Source: Nitrincola alkalisediminis (lineage in GTDB: Bacteria > Pseudomonadota > Gammaproteobacteria > Pseudomonadales > Balneatricaceae). From it: a stretch of DNA of 64,000 bases. Of the stretch, positions 51,798-60,133 are shown piece after piece. Position 1 is the first letter of the stretch. The number at the start of each line of letters is the position of its first letter. The notes beneath the pieces are model-generated. The model searched no databases. It saw only the letters and a program-made list of their open reading frames with translations, and was not told the origin of the DNA. Location of the stretch: positions 1-64,000 of the forward strand of contig NZ_VYTY01000010.1 in assembly GCF_009821115.1 (NCBI RefSeq), given 5' to 3'. The translations under genes were made by a program, and so were the position numbers.

Positions 51798-51980
51798 ATG
51801 CTGATTCTAACAAGACGTGTAGGGGAAACTCTAATGGTGGGTGATGATGTCACCGTGACAGTATTAGGGGTTAAAGGTAACCAAGTTCGTATCGGTGTGA
51901 ATGCACCCAAGGATGTATCTGTTCATCGTGAAGAGATTTATCAACGAATCCAACGCGAAAAACAGGAAGAAGAAAATTAA
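51798..51980 (+). CDS. csrA: carbon storage regulator CsrA
   Basis: CsrA (RsmA) is a dimeric RNA-binding protein that controls translation of genes for carbon storage, motility and biofilm. The 60-residue product has the full family core, [20 protein letters not shown] and [20 protein letters not shown], with the RNA-contact residues Leu4 and Arg44 present. The C-terminal tail (QREKQEEEN) is short and acidic. It follows lysC and precedes tRNA-Ser, the usual Pseudomonas-like order. Confidence 0.97.
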   Translation: MLILTRRVGETLMVGDDVTVTVLGVKGNQVRIGVNAPKDVSVHREEIYQRIQREKQEEEN

Positions 51981-52046
51981 TTTAACTTTTTGTTAAATAA
52001 AGCTTCCCAAAGAGAAGTTTTGCTAGTATTATTTGCGCCGTTGTTA

Positions 52047-52136
52047 GGTGAGTTGGCCGAGTGGCTGAAGGCGCGCCCCTGCTAAGGGCGTATAGGGGAA
52101 ACTCTATCGAGGGTTCGAATCCCTCACTCACCGCCA
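52047..52136 (+). tRNA. tRNA-Ser (GCT)
   Basis: This is a 90-base class II tRNA. It starts GGTGAGT, pairs with ACTCACC, and ends GCCA with encoded CCA at 52134-52136. The anticodon GCT is at 52081-52083 in CTGCTAA, and a long variable arm (TAGGGGAAACTCTA) is typical of Ser. The TTCGAAT T-loop is intact. It reads AGC/AGT codons. Confidence 0.97.
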
Positions 52137-52146
52137 TTTTGATAAT

Positions 52147-52223
52147 GCGCCCGTAGCTCAGCTGGATAGAGTACCTGGCTACGAACCAGGCGGTCAGAGG
52201 TTCGAATCCTCTCGGGCGCACCA
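52147..52223 (+). tRNA. tRNA-Arg (ACG), copy 1
   Basis: This 77-base tRNA starts GCGCCCG, pairs with CGGGCGC, and ends ACCA with encoded CCA. The anticodon ACG is at 52181-52183 (loop CTACGAA); A34 is normally deaminated to inosine by TadA. It lies 10 bases after tRNA-Ser. Confidence 0.97.
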
Positions 52224-52250
52224 TCAAAATGAAACAACGGCTTTAAATGT

Positions 52251-52327
52251 GCGCCCGTAGCTCAGCTGGATAGAGTACCTGGCTACGAACCAGGCGGTCA
52301 GAGGTTCGAATCCTCTCGGGCGCACCA
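52251..52327 (+). tRNA. tRNA-Arg (ACG), copy 2
   Basis: This copy is identical in sequence to copy 1, 27 bases downstream, with anticodon ACG at 52285-52287 and encoded CCA. The spacer differs from the first spacer, so the duplication covers only the tRNA. Confidence 0.97.
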
Positions 52328-52368
52328 CTAAAGTCAAAACGTAATACTCGATCATAATGATCGTAATA

Positions 52369-52463
52369 AAGTCTCCAAGTCTCCAAGTCTCCAAGTCTCC
52401 AAGTCTCCAAGTCTCCAAGTCTCCAAGTCTCCAAGTCTCCAAGTCTCCAAGTCTCCAAGTCTC
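52369..52463. repeat. octamer tandem repeat, 11 copies of AAGTCTCC plus 7 bases
   Basis: Eleven perfect copies of AAGTCTCC run from 52369 to 52456, followed by a truncated copy, AAGTCTC. On the minus strand each unit reads GGAGACTT. No gene overlaps it that I can support. The unit length is not a multiple of three, and copy number should be slippage-prone. A short inverted repeat CGATCA-TAA-TGATCG (52349-52363) sits just before it. Confidence 0.95.
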
Positions 52464-52835
52464 TGATCTGCTTTCTAATCATTCTTATTAAGTATTTACC
52501 TGCGTTTTTCTGTTGTTGCCACTTTATCGTTTCATTCTGCTTTCGCAGTTTCCTTGTTTGCTCACTTTCCTAGATGATTTGTGACTTTGTGCCTTCCTTT
52601 CTCCATGTCATGACATGCTTTCGTATAAATTATGTAAAAAAACTACATAATCACCTTGCTGTTGCTGCAGGTATTATTTTTAGATTTAATAGCCATACCA
52701 TGTTGTCGCCTAGCCTTAAATCAGCTTTAATGCAGGTCGATAAAAATAATAAGAGGTTGTGTCTTGAACACTTTTCGTTTTTTTAACGAAATTAATAGGC
52801 ACAATTCTCGTTTACGCTACTACAGGAGTGAACAA
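52464..52835. other. non-coding region upstream of oadG with palindromes
   Basis: No gene is supported in these 370 bases. They contain a perfect 14-bp palindrome CATGTCATGACATG (52604-52617), an inverted repeat TTATGTA-N7-TACATAA (52630-52650), and TTTCGTT-N5-AACGAAA (52773-52791), the last 45 bases before oadG. These could be operator or terminator elements for the oadGAB operon. A short frame at 52574-52786 has no sign of being a gene. I see no recognisable consensus promoter. Confidence 0.5.
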
Positions 52836-53087
52836 ATGGACGAACTACTATCGGAAGGCTTATCACTTATGGTCTTTGGTATGGGTTTTGTCATCGTCTT
52901 TCTGACCCTATTGGTGATAGCCACCTCGGCTATGTCTAGGATCGTAATGCGTTTTGAGCCAGCACCTGTTCCCAAAGCAGCTGCAAAAGCTAAAACCATG
53001 TCCTCAAATCCTGCTGACGATGCTCAGTTGATCGCCGTCATGACAGCCGCGATTCATAAATTTCGTAATGACCGTAAGGGTCAATAA
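52836..53087 (+). CDS. oadG: oxaloacetate decarboxylase gamma subunit
   Basis: This small membrane subunit links the carboxyltransferase (OadA) to the Na+ pump (OadB). The 83-residue product has one membrane segment near the N-terminus (about 10-35; LSLMVFGMGFVIVFLTLLVIAT) and a charged soluble tail with a Pro/Ala linker. The frame is open 24 codons upstream, but the ATG at 52836 has CAGGAG in front and matches short OadG proteins. It is first in the oadGAB operon. Confidence 0.88.
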   Translation: MDELLSEGLSLMVFGMGFVIVFLTLLVIATSAMSRIVMRFEPAPVPKAAAKAKTMSSNPADDAQLIAVMTAAIHKFRNDRKGQ

Positions 53088-53120
53088 TTCAATTTTATCA
53101 GTCAGAGAAAAGGTTAGCCT

Positions 53121-54935
53121 ATGTCAGTCGTAAATAAACCGCTTGGCATCACCGAGCTTGTATTGCGTGATGGTCATCAATCGCTCCTCGCAACCCGTAT
53201 GCGTCTTGATGACATGCTTCCTATCGTAGCAAAAATGGATCAAGTCGGTTATTGGTCAGTTGAAAGCTGGGGTGGTGCAACATTTGACTCCTGCATACGT
53301 TATTTGGGTGAAGATCCTTGGGTGCGTATCCGTGAGTTGAAAGCCGCTATGCCTAACACGCCTCAACAAATGTTACTGAGAGGGCAAAATTTGTTGGGAT
53401 ATCGTCATTATGCTGACGATGTGGTGGCTAAGTTTGTTGAACGAGCAGCGACCAACGGTGTTGATGTTTTCCGTATTTTTGATGCGATGAATGATCCACG
53501 TAATTTAGAAGCTGCGATTAAAGCTGTTAAGAGCGCGGGTAAACATGCTCAAGGTACGATTTCATATACGACCAGTCGTGTTCATACGATTGACATGTGG
53601 GTCAGCTACGCGAAGACGCTAGAAGACATGGGTGCCGATTCGATTGCAATCAAAGATATGTCCGGTATTTTGACGCCGTATGATGCCTATGACCTGGTGT
53701 CACGTCTCAAAGCACAAACGGATCTTGAGGTTCAGTTGCAATCACACGCTACCTCTGGTTTGGCTGATATGACGCTTTTAAAAGCAATTGAAGCCGGTAT
53801 TGATCGTGTTGACGCTTCAATTTCTTCAATGTCAATGACCTATGGCCATACCGCAACAGAAACCGTTGTTGCTGCTTTGCAAGGTCAGGGGCGTGATACA
53901 AATCTGAATTTAGAGCTGCTTGAAGAAATAGCGGCTTACTTTAGAGACGTTCGTAAAAAATACGCTAAGTTTGAAGGTTCGCTCAGAGGAACCGATTCAC
54001 GCATTTTACTTGCGCAAGTGCCTGGCGGAATGTTGACCAACATGGAAAGTCAGCTGAAAGAGCAGGGTGCAGCGGATAAGTTTGACGAAGTATTGGCTGA
54101 AATCCCTAAAGTACGTGAAGATTTAGGCTTAATCCCTCTTGTGACACCGACATCTCAGATTGTTGGAACACAAGCTGTTATCAACGTTCTGATGGGTGAG
54201 CGTTACAAAACGATTTCAAAAGAAGTTCAGGCTATCCTGAAAGGTGAGTATGGTTCAGCGCCTGCACCTTACAATGCAGAGCTGCAAGCCAGAGTCCTAG
54301 AAGGCTCTGCGGCCATAACCTGTCGTCCAGCCGATTTGATTGCTGACGAAATGGATAAGCTGACGGCTGAGCTAAAGTCGACAGCGAATGAAAAGTCCAT
54401 TAAGTTGGAGAGTGGTGATCGCTTAGTTGATGATGTTTTAACCTATGCGCTTTTCCCTCAGATCGGTCTTAAGTTTTTAGAGAATCGTGGCAATCCTGAT
54501 GCATTTGAGCCCGCACCAACAGCGCAAGCGCCTGTTGCGAAGGCAGACGAAAGCAAGTCCAACATGCCTAAAGTGGCAGGTGATTCAGAGGTTTACACCT
54601 TAACCGTCAATGGACAAACCTATGTCGTACAAGTGACTGAAGGTGGAGATATCACTTCAGTGACACCTGTAGCGTCTTCTGCGCCGACAGCTGCACCCGT
54701 TGCTGCCCCTGTTGCAGGTTCGGGCGACCCTGTGCCTGCACCGCTAGCCGGAAACATCTGGAAGGTAGAGGTATCGACTGGCCAACAGGTAAAAGAAGGC
54801 GATGTTCTGGTTATCCTTGAGGCGATGAAAATGGAAACTGAAGTCCGTGCAGCAAGAGCAGGTACTGTGGTTTCTGTTGATGTCAAAGAAGGTGATTCCG
54901 TGCAGGTCGGCGATAGTTTGCTGACGCTTGCCTAA
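53121..54935 (+). CDS. oadA: oxaloacetate decarboxylase alpha subunit (biotin carboxyltransferase)
   Basis: OadA transfers the carboxyl group of oxaloacetate to biotin, releasing pyruvate. The 604-residue product has the carboxyltransferase TIM barrel (about 8-300; [13 protein letters not shown], metal-site region [12 protein letters not shown]), a PYC-OADA domain, a Pro/Ala-rich linker (about 520-545), and a C-terminal biotinyl domain with Lys570 in [10 protein letters not shown]. It lies 33 bases after oadG and is followed by oadB. The use of oxaloacetate rather than another 2-oxoacid is inferred from the gammaproteobacterial operon. Confidence 0.94.
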   Translation: MSVVNKPLGITELVLRDGHQSLLATRMRLDDMLPIVAKMDQVGYWSVESWGGATFDSCIRYLGEDPWVRIRELKAAMPNTPQQMLLRGQNLLGYRHYADDVVAKFVERAATNGVDVFRIFDAMNDPRNLEAAIKAVKSAGKHAQGTISYTTSRVHTIDMWVSYAKTLEDMGADSIAIKDMSGILTPYDAYDLVSRLKAQTDLEVQLQSHATSGLADMTLLKAIEAGIDRVDASISSMSMTYGHTATETVVAALQGQGRDTNLNLELLEEIAAYFRDVRKKYAKFEGSLRGTDSRILLAQVPGGMLTNMESQLKEQGAADKFDEVLAEIPKVREDLGLIPLVTPTSQIVGTQAVINVLMGERYKTISKEVQAILKGEYGSAPAPYNAELQARVLEGSAAITCRPADLIADEMDKLTAELKSTANEKSIKLESGDRLVDDVLTYALFPQIGLKFLENRGNPDAFEPAPTAQAPVAKADESKSNMPKVAGDSEVYTLTVNGQTYVVQVTEGGDITSVTPVASSAPTAAPVAAPVAGSGDPVPAPLAGNIWKVEVSTGQQVKEGDVLVILEAMKMETEVRAARAGTVVSVDVKEGDSVQVGDSLLTLA

Positions 54936-54948
54936 TAGGTATTAATGA

Positions 54949-56250
54949 ATGGAAAAGCTACTCAGTATCTGGTTTGCCTCGGGGATGTACAACATCACCT
55001 TTGGCCAGTTCTTTATGATTATCGTTGGCTTGGTGCTTCTGTACCTTGCAATTAATAAAAAGTTTGAACCTTTACTGCTGGTGCCAATTGGCTTTGGTGG
55101 CATACTTGCCAATATTCCAGAGGCGGGTATGGCATTTTCTGCGGTTGAAAACGCATTGCACTTTGCACGGCCAGAAGTCGTTCGTGACTTGGCTGCTACA
55201 TTGGGTGCTACGTCTTTTGATCCAGACCAGTTAAAGCATATTTATTATGACTCTAACGCATCCACGCATGCAGCAGCTTCTTTAGTTGCACAAGATGCGG
55301 GTTATAGTAATGGCATGCTATATAACTTTTATACCATAGCAGTGGCCTCAGGAGCCGCACCCTTATTGATTTTCATGGGTGTGGGGGCAATGACAGACTT
55401 TGGTCCACTGTTGGCAAACCCTAGAACCTTGTTTTTAGGTGCTGCTGCGCAGTTTGGTATCTTTGCTACGGTATTAGGTGCCGTGGGTCTGACCTCTTTG
55501 GGCTGGATGAATTTCTCCATCAAGGAAGCCGCAGCTATCGGTATCATTGGTGGTGCTGATGGTCCAACCGCGATTTACGTTTCGACAATGCTGGCTCCAC
55601 ATCTGTTGGGGGCTATTGCAGTGTCTGCGTATGCCTACATGGCATTGGTACCTATGGTTCAGCCACCAATTATGCGTGCGTTAACCACTCAGCGTGAACG
55701 TAAGATTGTAATGAGTCAGCTACGTCATGTGTCGAAGCGTGAAAAGATCTTTTTCCCGATTGTATTGATGCTGCTAGTTGCCATGTTGCTACCCGATGCT
55801 GCACCTTTATTGGGAATGTTCTGCTTTGGTAACCTAATGCGTGAGTGTGGGGTTGTGGATCGTTTGAGCGATACGGCGCAAAATGCATTGATCAATATCG
55901 TGACGATTTTCCTCGGCTTGTCTGTGGGATCAAAGCTGAGTGCAGATAAATTCCTTGATTTACAAACACTGGGTATTCTTGTGCTGGGTATTGTGGCATT
56001 TGCGGTTGGAACAGCAGCAGGTGTCCTTATGGCAAAATTGATGAACCAGATGATGGGAGGAAATGCGATCAATCCATTGATTGGCTCAGCGGGTGTGTCC
56101 GCTGTTCCGATGGCGGCTCGCGTGTCTAACAAGCTTGGTTTAGAAGCAAATTCACAAAACTTCTTATTAATGCATGCAATGGGTCCGAACGTAGCGGGTG
56201 TAATCGGCTCGGCGGTGGCTGCAGGTGTTATGATTAAGTTTGTTGGATAA
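54949..56250 (+). CDS. oadB: oxaloacetate decarboxylase beta subunit, Na+ pump
   Basis: OadB decarboxylates carboxybiotin and exports Na+. This 433-residue membrane protein has about nine hydrophobic segments and the family sequence [20 protein letters not shown]-like region, the key Asp in [16 protein letters not shown] (near residue 202), and [19 protein letters not shown]. It completes the oadGAB operon and is followed by a strong terminator. The Na+ gradient it makes could drive the Na+-dependent TRAP system further on. Confidence 0.95.
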   Translation: MEKLLSIWFASGMYNITFGQFFMIIVGLVLLYLAINKKFEPLLLVPIGFGGILANIPEAGMAFSAVENALHFARPEVVRDLAATLGATSFDPDQLKHIYYDSNASTHAAASLVAQDAGYSNGMLYNFYTIAVASGAAPLLIFMGVGAMTDFGPLLANPRTLFLGAAAQFGIFATVLGAVGLTSLGWMNFSIKEAAAIGIIGGADGPTAIYVSTMLAPHLLGAIAVSAYAYMALVPMVQPPIMRALTTQRERKIVMSQLRHVSKREKIFFPIVLMLLVAMLLPDAAPLLGMFCFGNLMRECGVVDRLSDTAQNALINIVTIFLGLSVGSKLSADKFLDLQTLGILVLGIVAFAVGTAAGVLMAKLMNQMMGGNAINPLIGSAGVSAVPMAARVSNKLGLEANSQNFLLMHAMGPNVAGVIGSAVAAGVMIKFVG

Positions 56251-56262
56251 AATGTAAAAAGC

Positions 56263-56295
56263 AAAAAAAGGCAGTTCATTAGAACTGCCTTTTTT
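56263..56295. terminator. bidirectional terminator between oadB and dctP
   Basis: AAAAAGGCAGTTC-ATTA-GAACTGCCTTTTT forms a perfect 13-bp stem (56265-56277 with 56282-56294) with A- and T-runs on both arms. It terminates both oadB (plus) and dctP (minus) transcripts. Confidence 0.95.
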
Positions 56296-56305
56296 ATTGG
56301 AATCG

Positions 56306-57400
56306 TTACTTCAAATCAAAGTATTTAGCACGAGCGGCCAAGAAGGCCTGGTCTACCGTTTCGGTTCTTGTCCGTAGAATGTTCAGCGAGCTAATGTAGC
56401 TTTCGGCTGTTTTCTTCGTCAGTGCATCACCACTCTCACGCAGCTCGGTTAAAATTTCTTTAGCGGCAACGGCACCTGCTTGAAGAATTTCATCTGGGAA
56501 TTGGTGAACTCGGACACCGTGTTGCTCTACGAGCGTTTTCAATGCAATTGGATCATTGGCATAAAACTCTGATGCCACCTGGTCGTATTCGGCTTGGCAG
56601 GCAGATTCTACAATGGCTTGTAAATCTTTTGGCAATGCAGAGAATTTATCTTTATTCACAACCAGTTCAGTGGCAAGACCTGGCTCGATAAAGCTTGGGA
56701 AGTAGTAGTCTTTACAGATTTGGTGGAAGCCAAGTGCCAAATCGTTGTAGGGGCCTACGAATTCAGCTGCATCGAGTGCGCCAGATTGAAGGGCGGCATA
56801 GATTTCACCGCCAGCCATATTGACGACCGTTGCGCCCAGTTTTTGCCATACCTGACCACCGATGCCGGGGGTGCGGAAGCGAAGTCCTTGAATATCGCTG
56901 AGGCCTGTGAGCTCTTTGCGGAACCAACCGCCCGCTTGTGTACCTGTATCACCTGAAAGGAAGGCTTTAACACCAAACTGATCATAAACTTCGTCATAGA
57001 TTTCTTGGCCGCCCATATAGCGCATCCAAGCGGCTAATTCACGCGAGGTCATTCCGTAAGGAACACCGGTGAAGAACGACGTTGCACGGCTTTTATTTTG
57101 CCAATAATAAGCTGCACCATGGCTCATTTCAGCTGAGCCTTCGATCACAGCATCAAAGGTGCCTAACGCTGGAACGAGCTCACCTGCGGAGAAAACCTGA
57201 ACAGTTAAGCGGCCATCGGACATGTTGGTAATACGATCAGCAAGACGTTGAGCGCCCGTGCCGAGCCCAGGGAAGTTCCGTGGCCAAGTGGTCACCATGC
57301 GCCAAGTGATTTTGCGTTGTGCAATGGCTGGGGCAGCAACTGAGGCCGCTGCTACACCTGCACCAATCGCAGCACCTTTAATAAAATTACGACGCTTCAT
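56306..57400 (-). CDS. dctP: TRAP transporter substrate-binding protein (TakP-like DctP)
   Basis: This is a periplasmic binding protein of a TRAP uptake system, 364 residues. It has a Tat-type signal (MKRRNFIKG, then a hydrophobic stretch ending APAIAQ), and the mature chain matches the TakP group (2-oxoacid binding): FSAGELVP, GDTGTQAGGWFRKEL, and VGPYNDLALGF. The ATG at 57400 follows GGAG; a longer frame to 57451 is unlikely because the Tat signal starts here. The membrane partners dctQ-dctM lie 4.2 kb away. The ligand, possibly pyruvate or another 2-oxoacid, is inferred. A 24-bp palindrome lies upstream. Confidence 0.88.
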   Translation of the reverse strand: MKRRNFIKGAAIGAGVAAASVAAPAIAQRKITWRMVTTWPRNFPGLGTGAQRLADRITNMSDGRLTVQVFSAGELVPALGTFDAVIEGSAEMSHGAAYYWQNKSRATSFFTGVPYGMTSRELAAWMRYMGGQEIYDEVYDQFGVKAFLSGDTGTQAGGWFRKELTGLSDIQGLRFRTPGIGGQVWQKLGATVVNMAGGEIYAALQSGALDAAEFVGPYNDLALGFHQICKDYYFPSFIEPGLATELVVNKDKFSALPKDLQAIVESACQAEYDQVASEFYANDPIALKTLVEQHGVRVHQFPDEILQAGAVAAKEILTELRESGDALTKKTAESYISSLNILRTRTETVDQAFLAARAKYFDLK

Positions 57401-57465
57401 ACATATACTCCACTTTGTTATTGTTTGTCTGTCAATAAGAACGTTATTCAATATAGCCTGTAATG

Positions 57466-57489
57466 TCTATCCGTAGTACTACGGATAGA
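57466..57489. promoter_or_regulatory. perfect 24-bp palindrome, operator for dctP
   Basis: The half-site TCTATCCGTAGT is followed directly by its exact reverse complement. Reading on the minus strand, a possible -10, TATATT, lies at 57455-57450, so the palindrome would overlap or abut the -35 region, where a NarL-type activator could bind. Related copies lie between the sensor kinase and dctQ (61511-61551). Confidence 0.8.
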
Positions 57490-57511
57490 AATATCTTTGT
57501 TTTATCAATGA

Positions 57512-58426
57512 TTATGCGTGAGCACGTTTATGACTGAGTCGCGTCGCCATCGCAATACCACTAAAGATTAATACCATCCCGACCCAATGGAAAACGTAGA
57601 GTTTTTCATTCAAAAAAAGACTGGCCAACAATATGCCCCAGACAGGGATAAGGTGGATGAAATAGCCTGTTTGATTAGCTCCTAAGACCTGTACACCTTG
57701 ATTCCAGAATAAAAAAGCCAAGACTGATGCAAAGACACTCACATAAATCAGTGTTGAAATGCTGGTGGTGTTGAAGGCTATATGGCGGTGTTGAATGAAA
57801 TGCTCGTACAGATAGAAGGGGGTAATGAGTGCAAGTCCGAGAATTGCGGTAATAGAAAAGAACTCTAGCCCCGTCAAGTCGGCACTGCGTTTACGCAACA
57901 AAACAGAATACAGTGCCCAGCTGAATACGGCAGCTAAAATCCAGAATCGACCTTGGTTGCCTGACAGGAGTGCGCCAAAGTGACTGATAGAGCCTTCGGT
58001 GATAATAGTCATCACCCCAATGAGTGACAACGTAACCCCCGTGATTTGCAGATACGAGATGCGTACACCATAAATGAATCTAGACAAGAGTAAAATCATC
58101 ACGGGACATGCAGATAGCAGCAATAAGGCATCTGTTGCAGGTGACGTTTGCAATCCTAGATAGACAAAACTATTAAAATTGCACACGCCCAGAAACGACA
58201 CGAAGAGTAAATACAGCCAATCCCTGCGCAGAATGTGTCGCTTCTTCCAGAGTAAATGCAGACTGAATGGAAGAATGATGATCAGTGCAAACGCCCAGCG
58301 CCACCAAGACAAGGCTAAGGGTGGAATTTCCGCCGAGACCGCGCGCCCCACGACAAAATTGCCACCCCAGAAGAGCGTCGTTGCGATTAACAGTATGTAA
58401 GCGATTAAAATGCTGCGAGTTTTCAT
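57512..58426 (-). CDS. EamA/DMT-family transporter
   Basis: This 304-residue inner-membrane protein has ten hydrophobic segments in two EamA halves (about 8-140 and 155-295), with conserved ATTLFWGGNFVVGR near the start and YVSVFASVLAFLFWNQGVQ in the second half. Family members export amino acids, purines or other metabolites; the cargo here cannot be told. It lies between dctP and a TauE/SafE gene. There is no sign that it is part of the TRAP operon, except proximity; it starts 25 bases beyond the palindrome and is not in the same transcript as dctP (it would be upstream on the minus strand). Confidence 0.85.
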   Translation of the reverse strand: MKTRSILIAYILLIATTLFWGGNFVVGRAVSAEIPPLALSWWRWAFALIIILPFSLHLLWKKRHILRRDWLYLLFVSFLGVCNFNSFVYLGLQTSPATDALLLLSACPVMILLLSRFIYGVRISYLQITGVTLSLIGVMTIITEGSISHFGALLSGNQGRFWILAAVFSWALYSVLLRKRSADLTGLEFFSITAILGLALITPFYLYEHFIQHRHIAFNTTSISTLIYVSVFASVLAFLFWNQGVQVLGANQTGYFIHLIPVWGILLASLFLNEKLYVFHWVGMVLIFSGIAMATRLSHKRAHA

Positions 58427-58588
58427 GGATGTATTGTTCTGATTGGTGTATTGGCTTTTTGCGCTATTTTGGCCTGTATGTCAACTTTGTTTGAGTTTTG
58501 GTTACACAAACGAACAATTGACCGAGGTGCTTTAGATGGGTATAACGCTTGCGAATACAATAATTAAAATCTGAGCTGGAACAAAGCG

Positions 58589-59329
58589 ATGCTGGAATGG
58601 AGCGTTTTAATACTTGCGGGTTATTTGGCGGGAGTACTAAATTCAATAGCGGGAGGCGGAAGTTTCTTAACCTTTCCTGCGTTAGTCTGGGCTGGAGTAC
58701 CTCCCATTGCAGCGAATGCCACCAGCGCGGTGGCTGTGTTGCCGGGTTACCTCGGAGGAGCGCTGGGGTTTCGTCAGGAGCTTCGTGACATTTCGTTAAG
58801 ACGTCATCTGCTCTTATCCTTAATTGGTCTTGTAGGGGGGTTAGCAGGGGCGTTGCTCCTATTGATTACACCAGCTCATGTTTTTGGTTTTGTCATTCCA
58901 GTACTTTTATTGGTAGCCACGCTCATGTTTGCACTGGGCGCACGTTTACTTGCCTATGTTCGAACGAGCGGTTTGCCATTACCACTGTTACCGGGTTTGT
59001 TTTTGGTCGCTATTTACGGTGGCTATTTTAATGGTGGCTTGGGAATCATGTTGTTAGCTTTGTTTGCGGCCGCAGGCATGACGCAAATGAACTTAATGAA
59101 TGGTTTGAAAAATCTACTTTCCTTTACATTATCCTTTGTCTCAGTCGCTGCGTTTGCATTAGCCGGAAAGATTCTCTGGTCTGAGGGGCTGGTGATGATG
59201 CTGGCTGCAACGATTGGGGGCTATCAAGGAGCCGCTCTTGCAAGGCGTTTGCCTGTTCATTGGGTTCGATACGTTGTGATTGGTGTCGGGTTAGTGATGA
59301 CCGTAGTCTTTACCTATCGCTTATTCTAA
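58589..59329 (+). CDS. TauE/SafE family permease
   Basis: This 246-residue inner-membrane protein has about eight hydrophobic segments and the family motif LAGVLNSIAGGGSFLTFPAL near the N-terminus, with the repeat half at YGGYFNGGLGIMLLALFAAAG. Such proteins move sulfite, sulfoacetate, taurine or other anions; the substrate here is unknown. It is divergent from the EamA gene and convergent with the regulator gene. The ATG at 58589 lacks a strong Shine-Dalgarno (GGAACAAAG). Confidence 0.85.
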   Translation: MLEWSVLILAGYLAGVLNSIAGGGSFLTFPALVWAGVPPIAANATSAVAVLPGYLGGALGFRQELRDISLRRHLLLSLIGLVGGLAGALLLLITPAHVFGFVIPVLLLVATLMFALGARLLAYVRTSGLPLPLLPGLFLVAIYGGYFNGGLGIMLLALFAAAGMTQMNLMNGLKNLLSFTLSFVSVAAFALAGKILWSEGLVMMLAATIGGYQGAALARRLPVHWVRYVVIGVGLVMTVVFTYRLF

Positions 59330-59385
59330 TTGGCTTGGAGGGCTGAGTTTGGAATCAGCGAGCGAATGGATAGGGCGATTGGTTA

Positions 59386-60024
59386 TTAAATAAGTTGGTG
59401 CTCAAGCGCAAATTTAGTCAAGCCAGCGGTGCTTTGAATACCGAGTTTTGTTTTAAGTTTTTGACGATGCGTTTCAACGGTGCGAACACTGATGTGAAGT
59501 GTTTGCGCGATTTCTTTATTGGAGTGGCCTTCGGCCAAGAGCTTCAGCACCGTGATTTCACGTTGGCTAAGTTCTTCATTTAAAAAACTTTGTGTGGGTG
59601 TGGGATGGCTTCGGAATAATGCGTCCGAGGCACCAGAGCTGAAATAGGTATTGCCAGAATGGACTGTTTCTATCGCTTTGATGAGCTCATTAGATGAGAC
59701 ATCCTTCAAAACATAGCCTGATGCGCCTGACTGTATCAAGGATAAAATGTACTCACGATCATCATGCATGCTCAGCATCAGTATCCGGATGTTAGGTAAT
59801 TCAATGCGAAAACGTTTTGTGGCATCAAGTCCATTTAACACGGGCATGGACACATCCATGATGACGACGTCGGGTTGTAAACGACGTGCAGCCTCTAATG
59901 CTTGCTCACCGTTATTTGCAGTGCCAACAATGTCGATATGCGTTTCGAGCCCTAATCGTGCTTTAAGACCGTCTAAAACCAGTAAGTGATCGTCAACTAA
60001 GAGTATGCGAATGGGAGCATGCAT
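59386..60024 (-). CDS. NarL/FixJ-family response regulator
   Basis: This 212-residue protein has a receiver domain (about 5-120; Asp11-Asp12, phosphoacceptor Asp57 in VIMDVSMP, Lys in YVLKDV) and a C-terminal LuxR-type helix-turn-helix (about 148-205; LSQREITVLKLLAEGHSNKEIAQTL split across the first helices, then VRTVETHRQKL). The kinase gene upstream (110 bases) makes a two-component system with it. The likely targets are the palindromes at dctP and dctQ, inferred from position. Confidence 0.93.
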   Translation of the reverse strand: MHAPIRILLVDDHLLVLDGLKARLGLETHIDIVGTANNGEQALEAARRLQPDVVIMDVSMPVLNGLDATKRFRIELPNIRILMLSMHDDREYILSLIQSGASGYVLKDVSSNELIKAIETVHSGNTYFSSGASDALFRSHPTPTQSFLNEELSQREITVLKLLAEGHSNKEIAQTLHISVRTVETHRQKLKTKLGIQSTAGLTKFALEHQLI

Positions 60025-60133
60025 GGCCGTTTAGCGCCTTTTGTTATTATAAATGCAGTTGTTTAGCCGTGTAGGGTAATAGTATAACAGCCTTTTGGAT
60101 AGGTTGATTACCGACCTTCGCCGTGCATGCTTG

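Noticed and set aside
52369-52463. CRISPR array
   Set aside because: The repeat has no spacers; units of 8 bases follow each other directly and no cas genes are near.
52224-52482. Minus-strand reading frames across the octamer repeat encoding ETWRLGDL repeats
   Set aside because: They run through two tRNA-Arg genes and a simple repeat, have no homologous domain, and are explained by the repeat being open in several frames.
52574-52786. Short plus-strand frame upstream of oadG
   Set aside because: It has no ribosome-binding sequence or recognisable domain, and it crosses the palindromes of the probable regulatory region.
56755-57258. Frames inside dctP on either strand
   Set aside because: They overlap the complete TakP-like coding sequence and carry no recognisable motifs.
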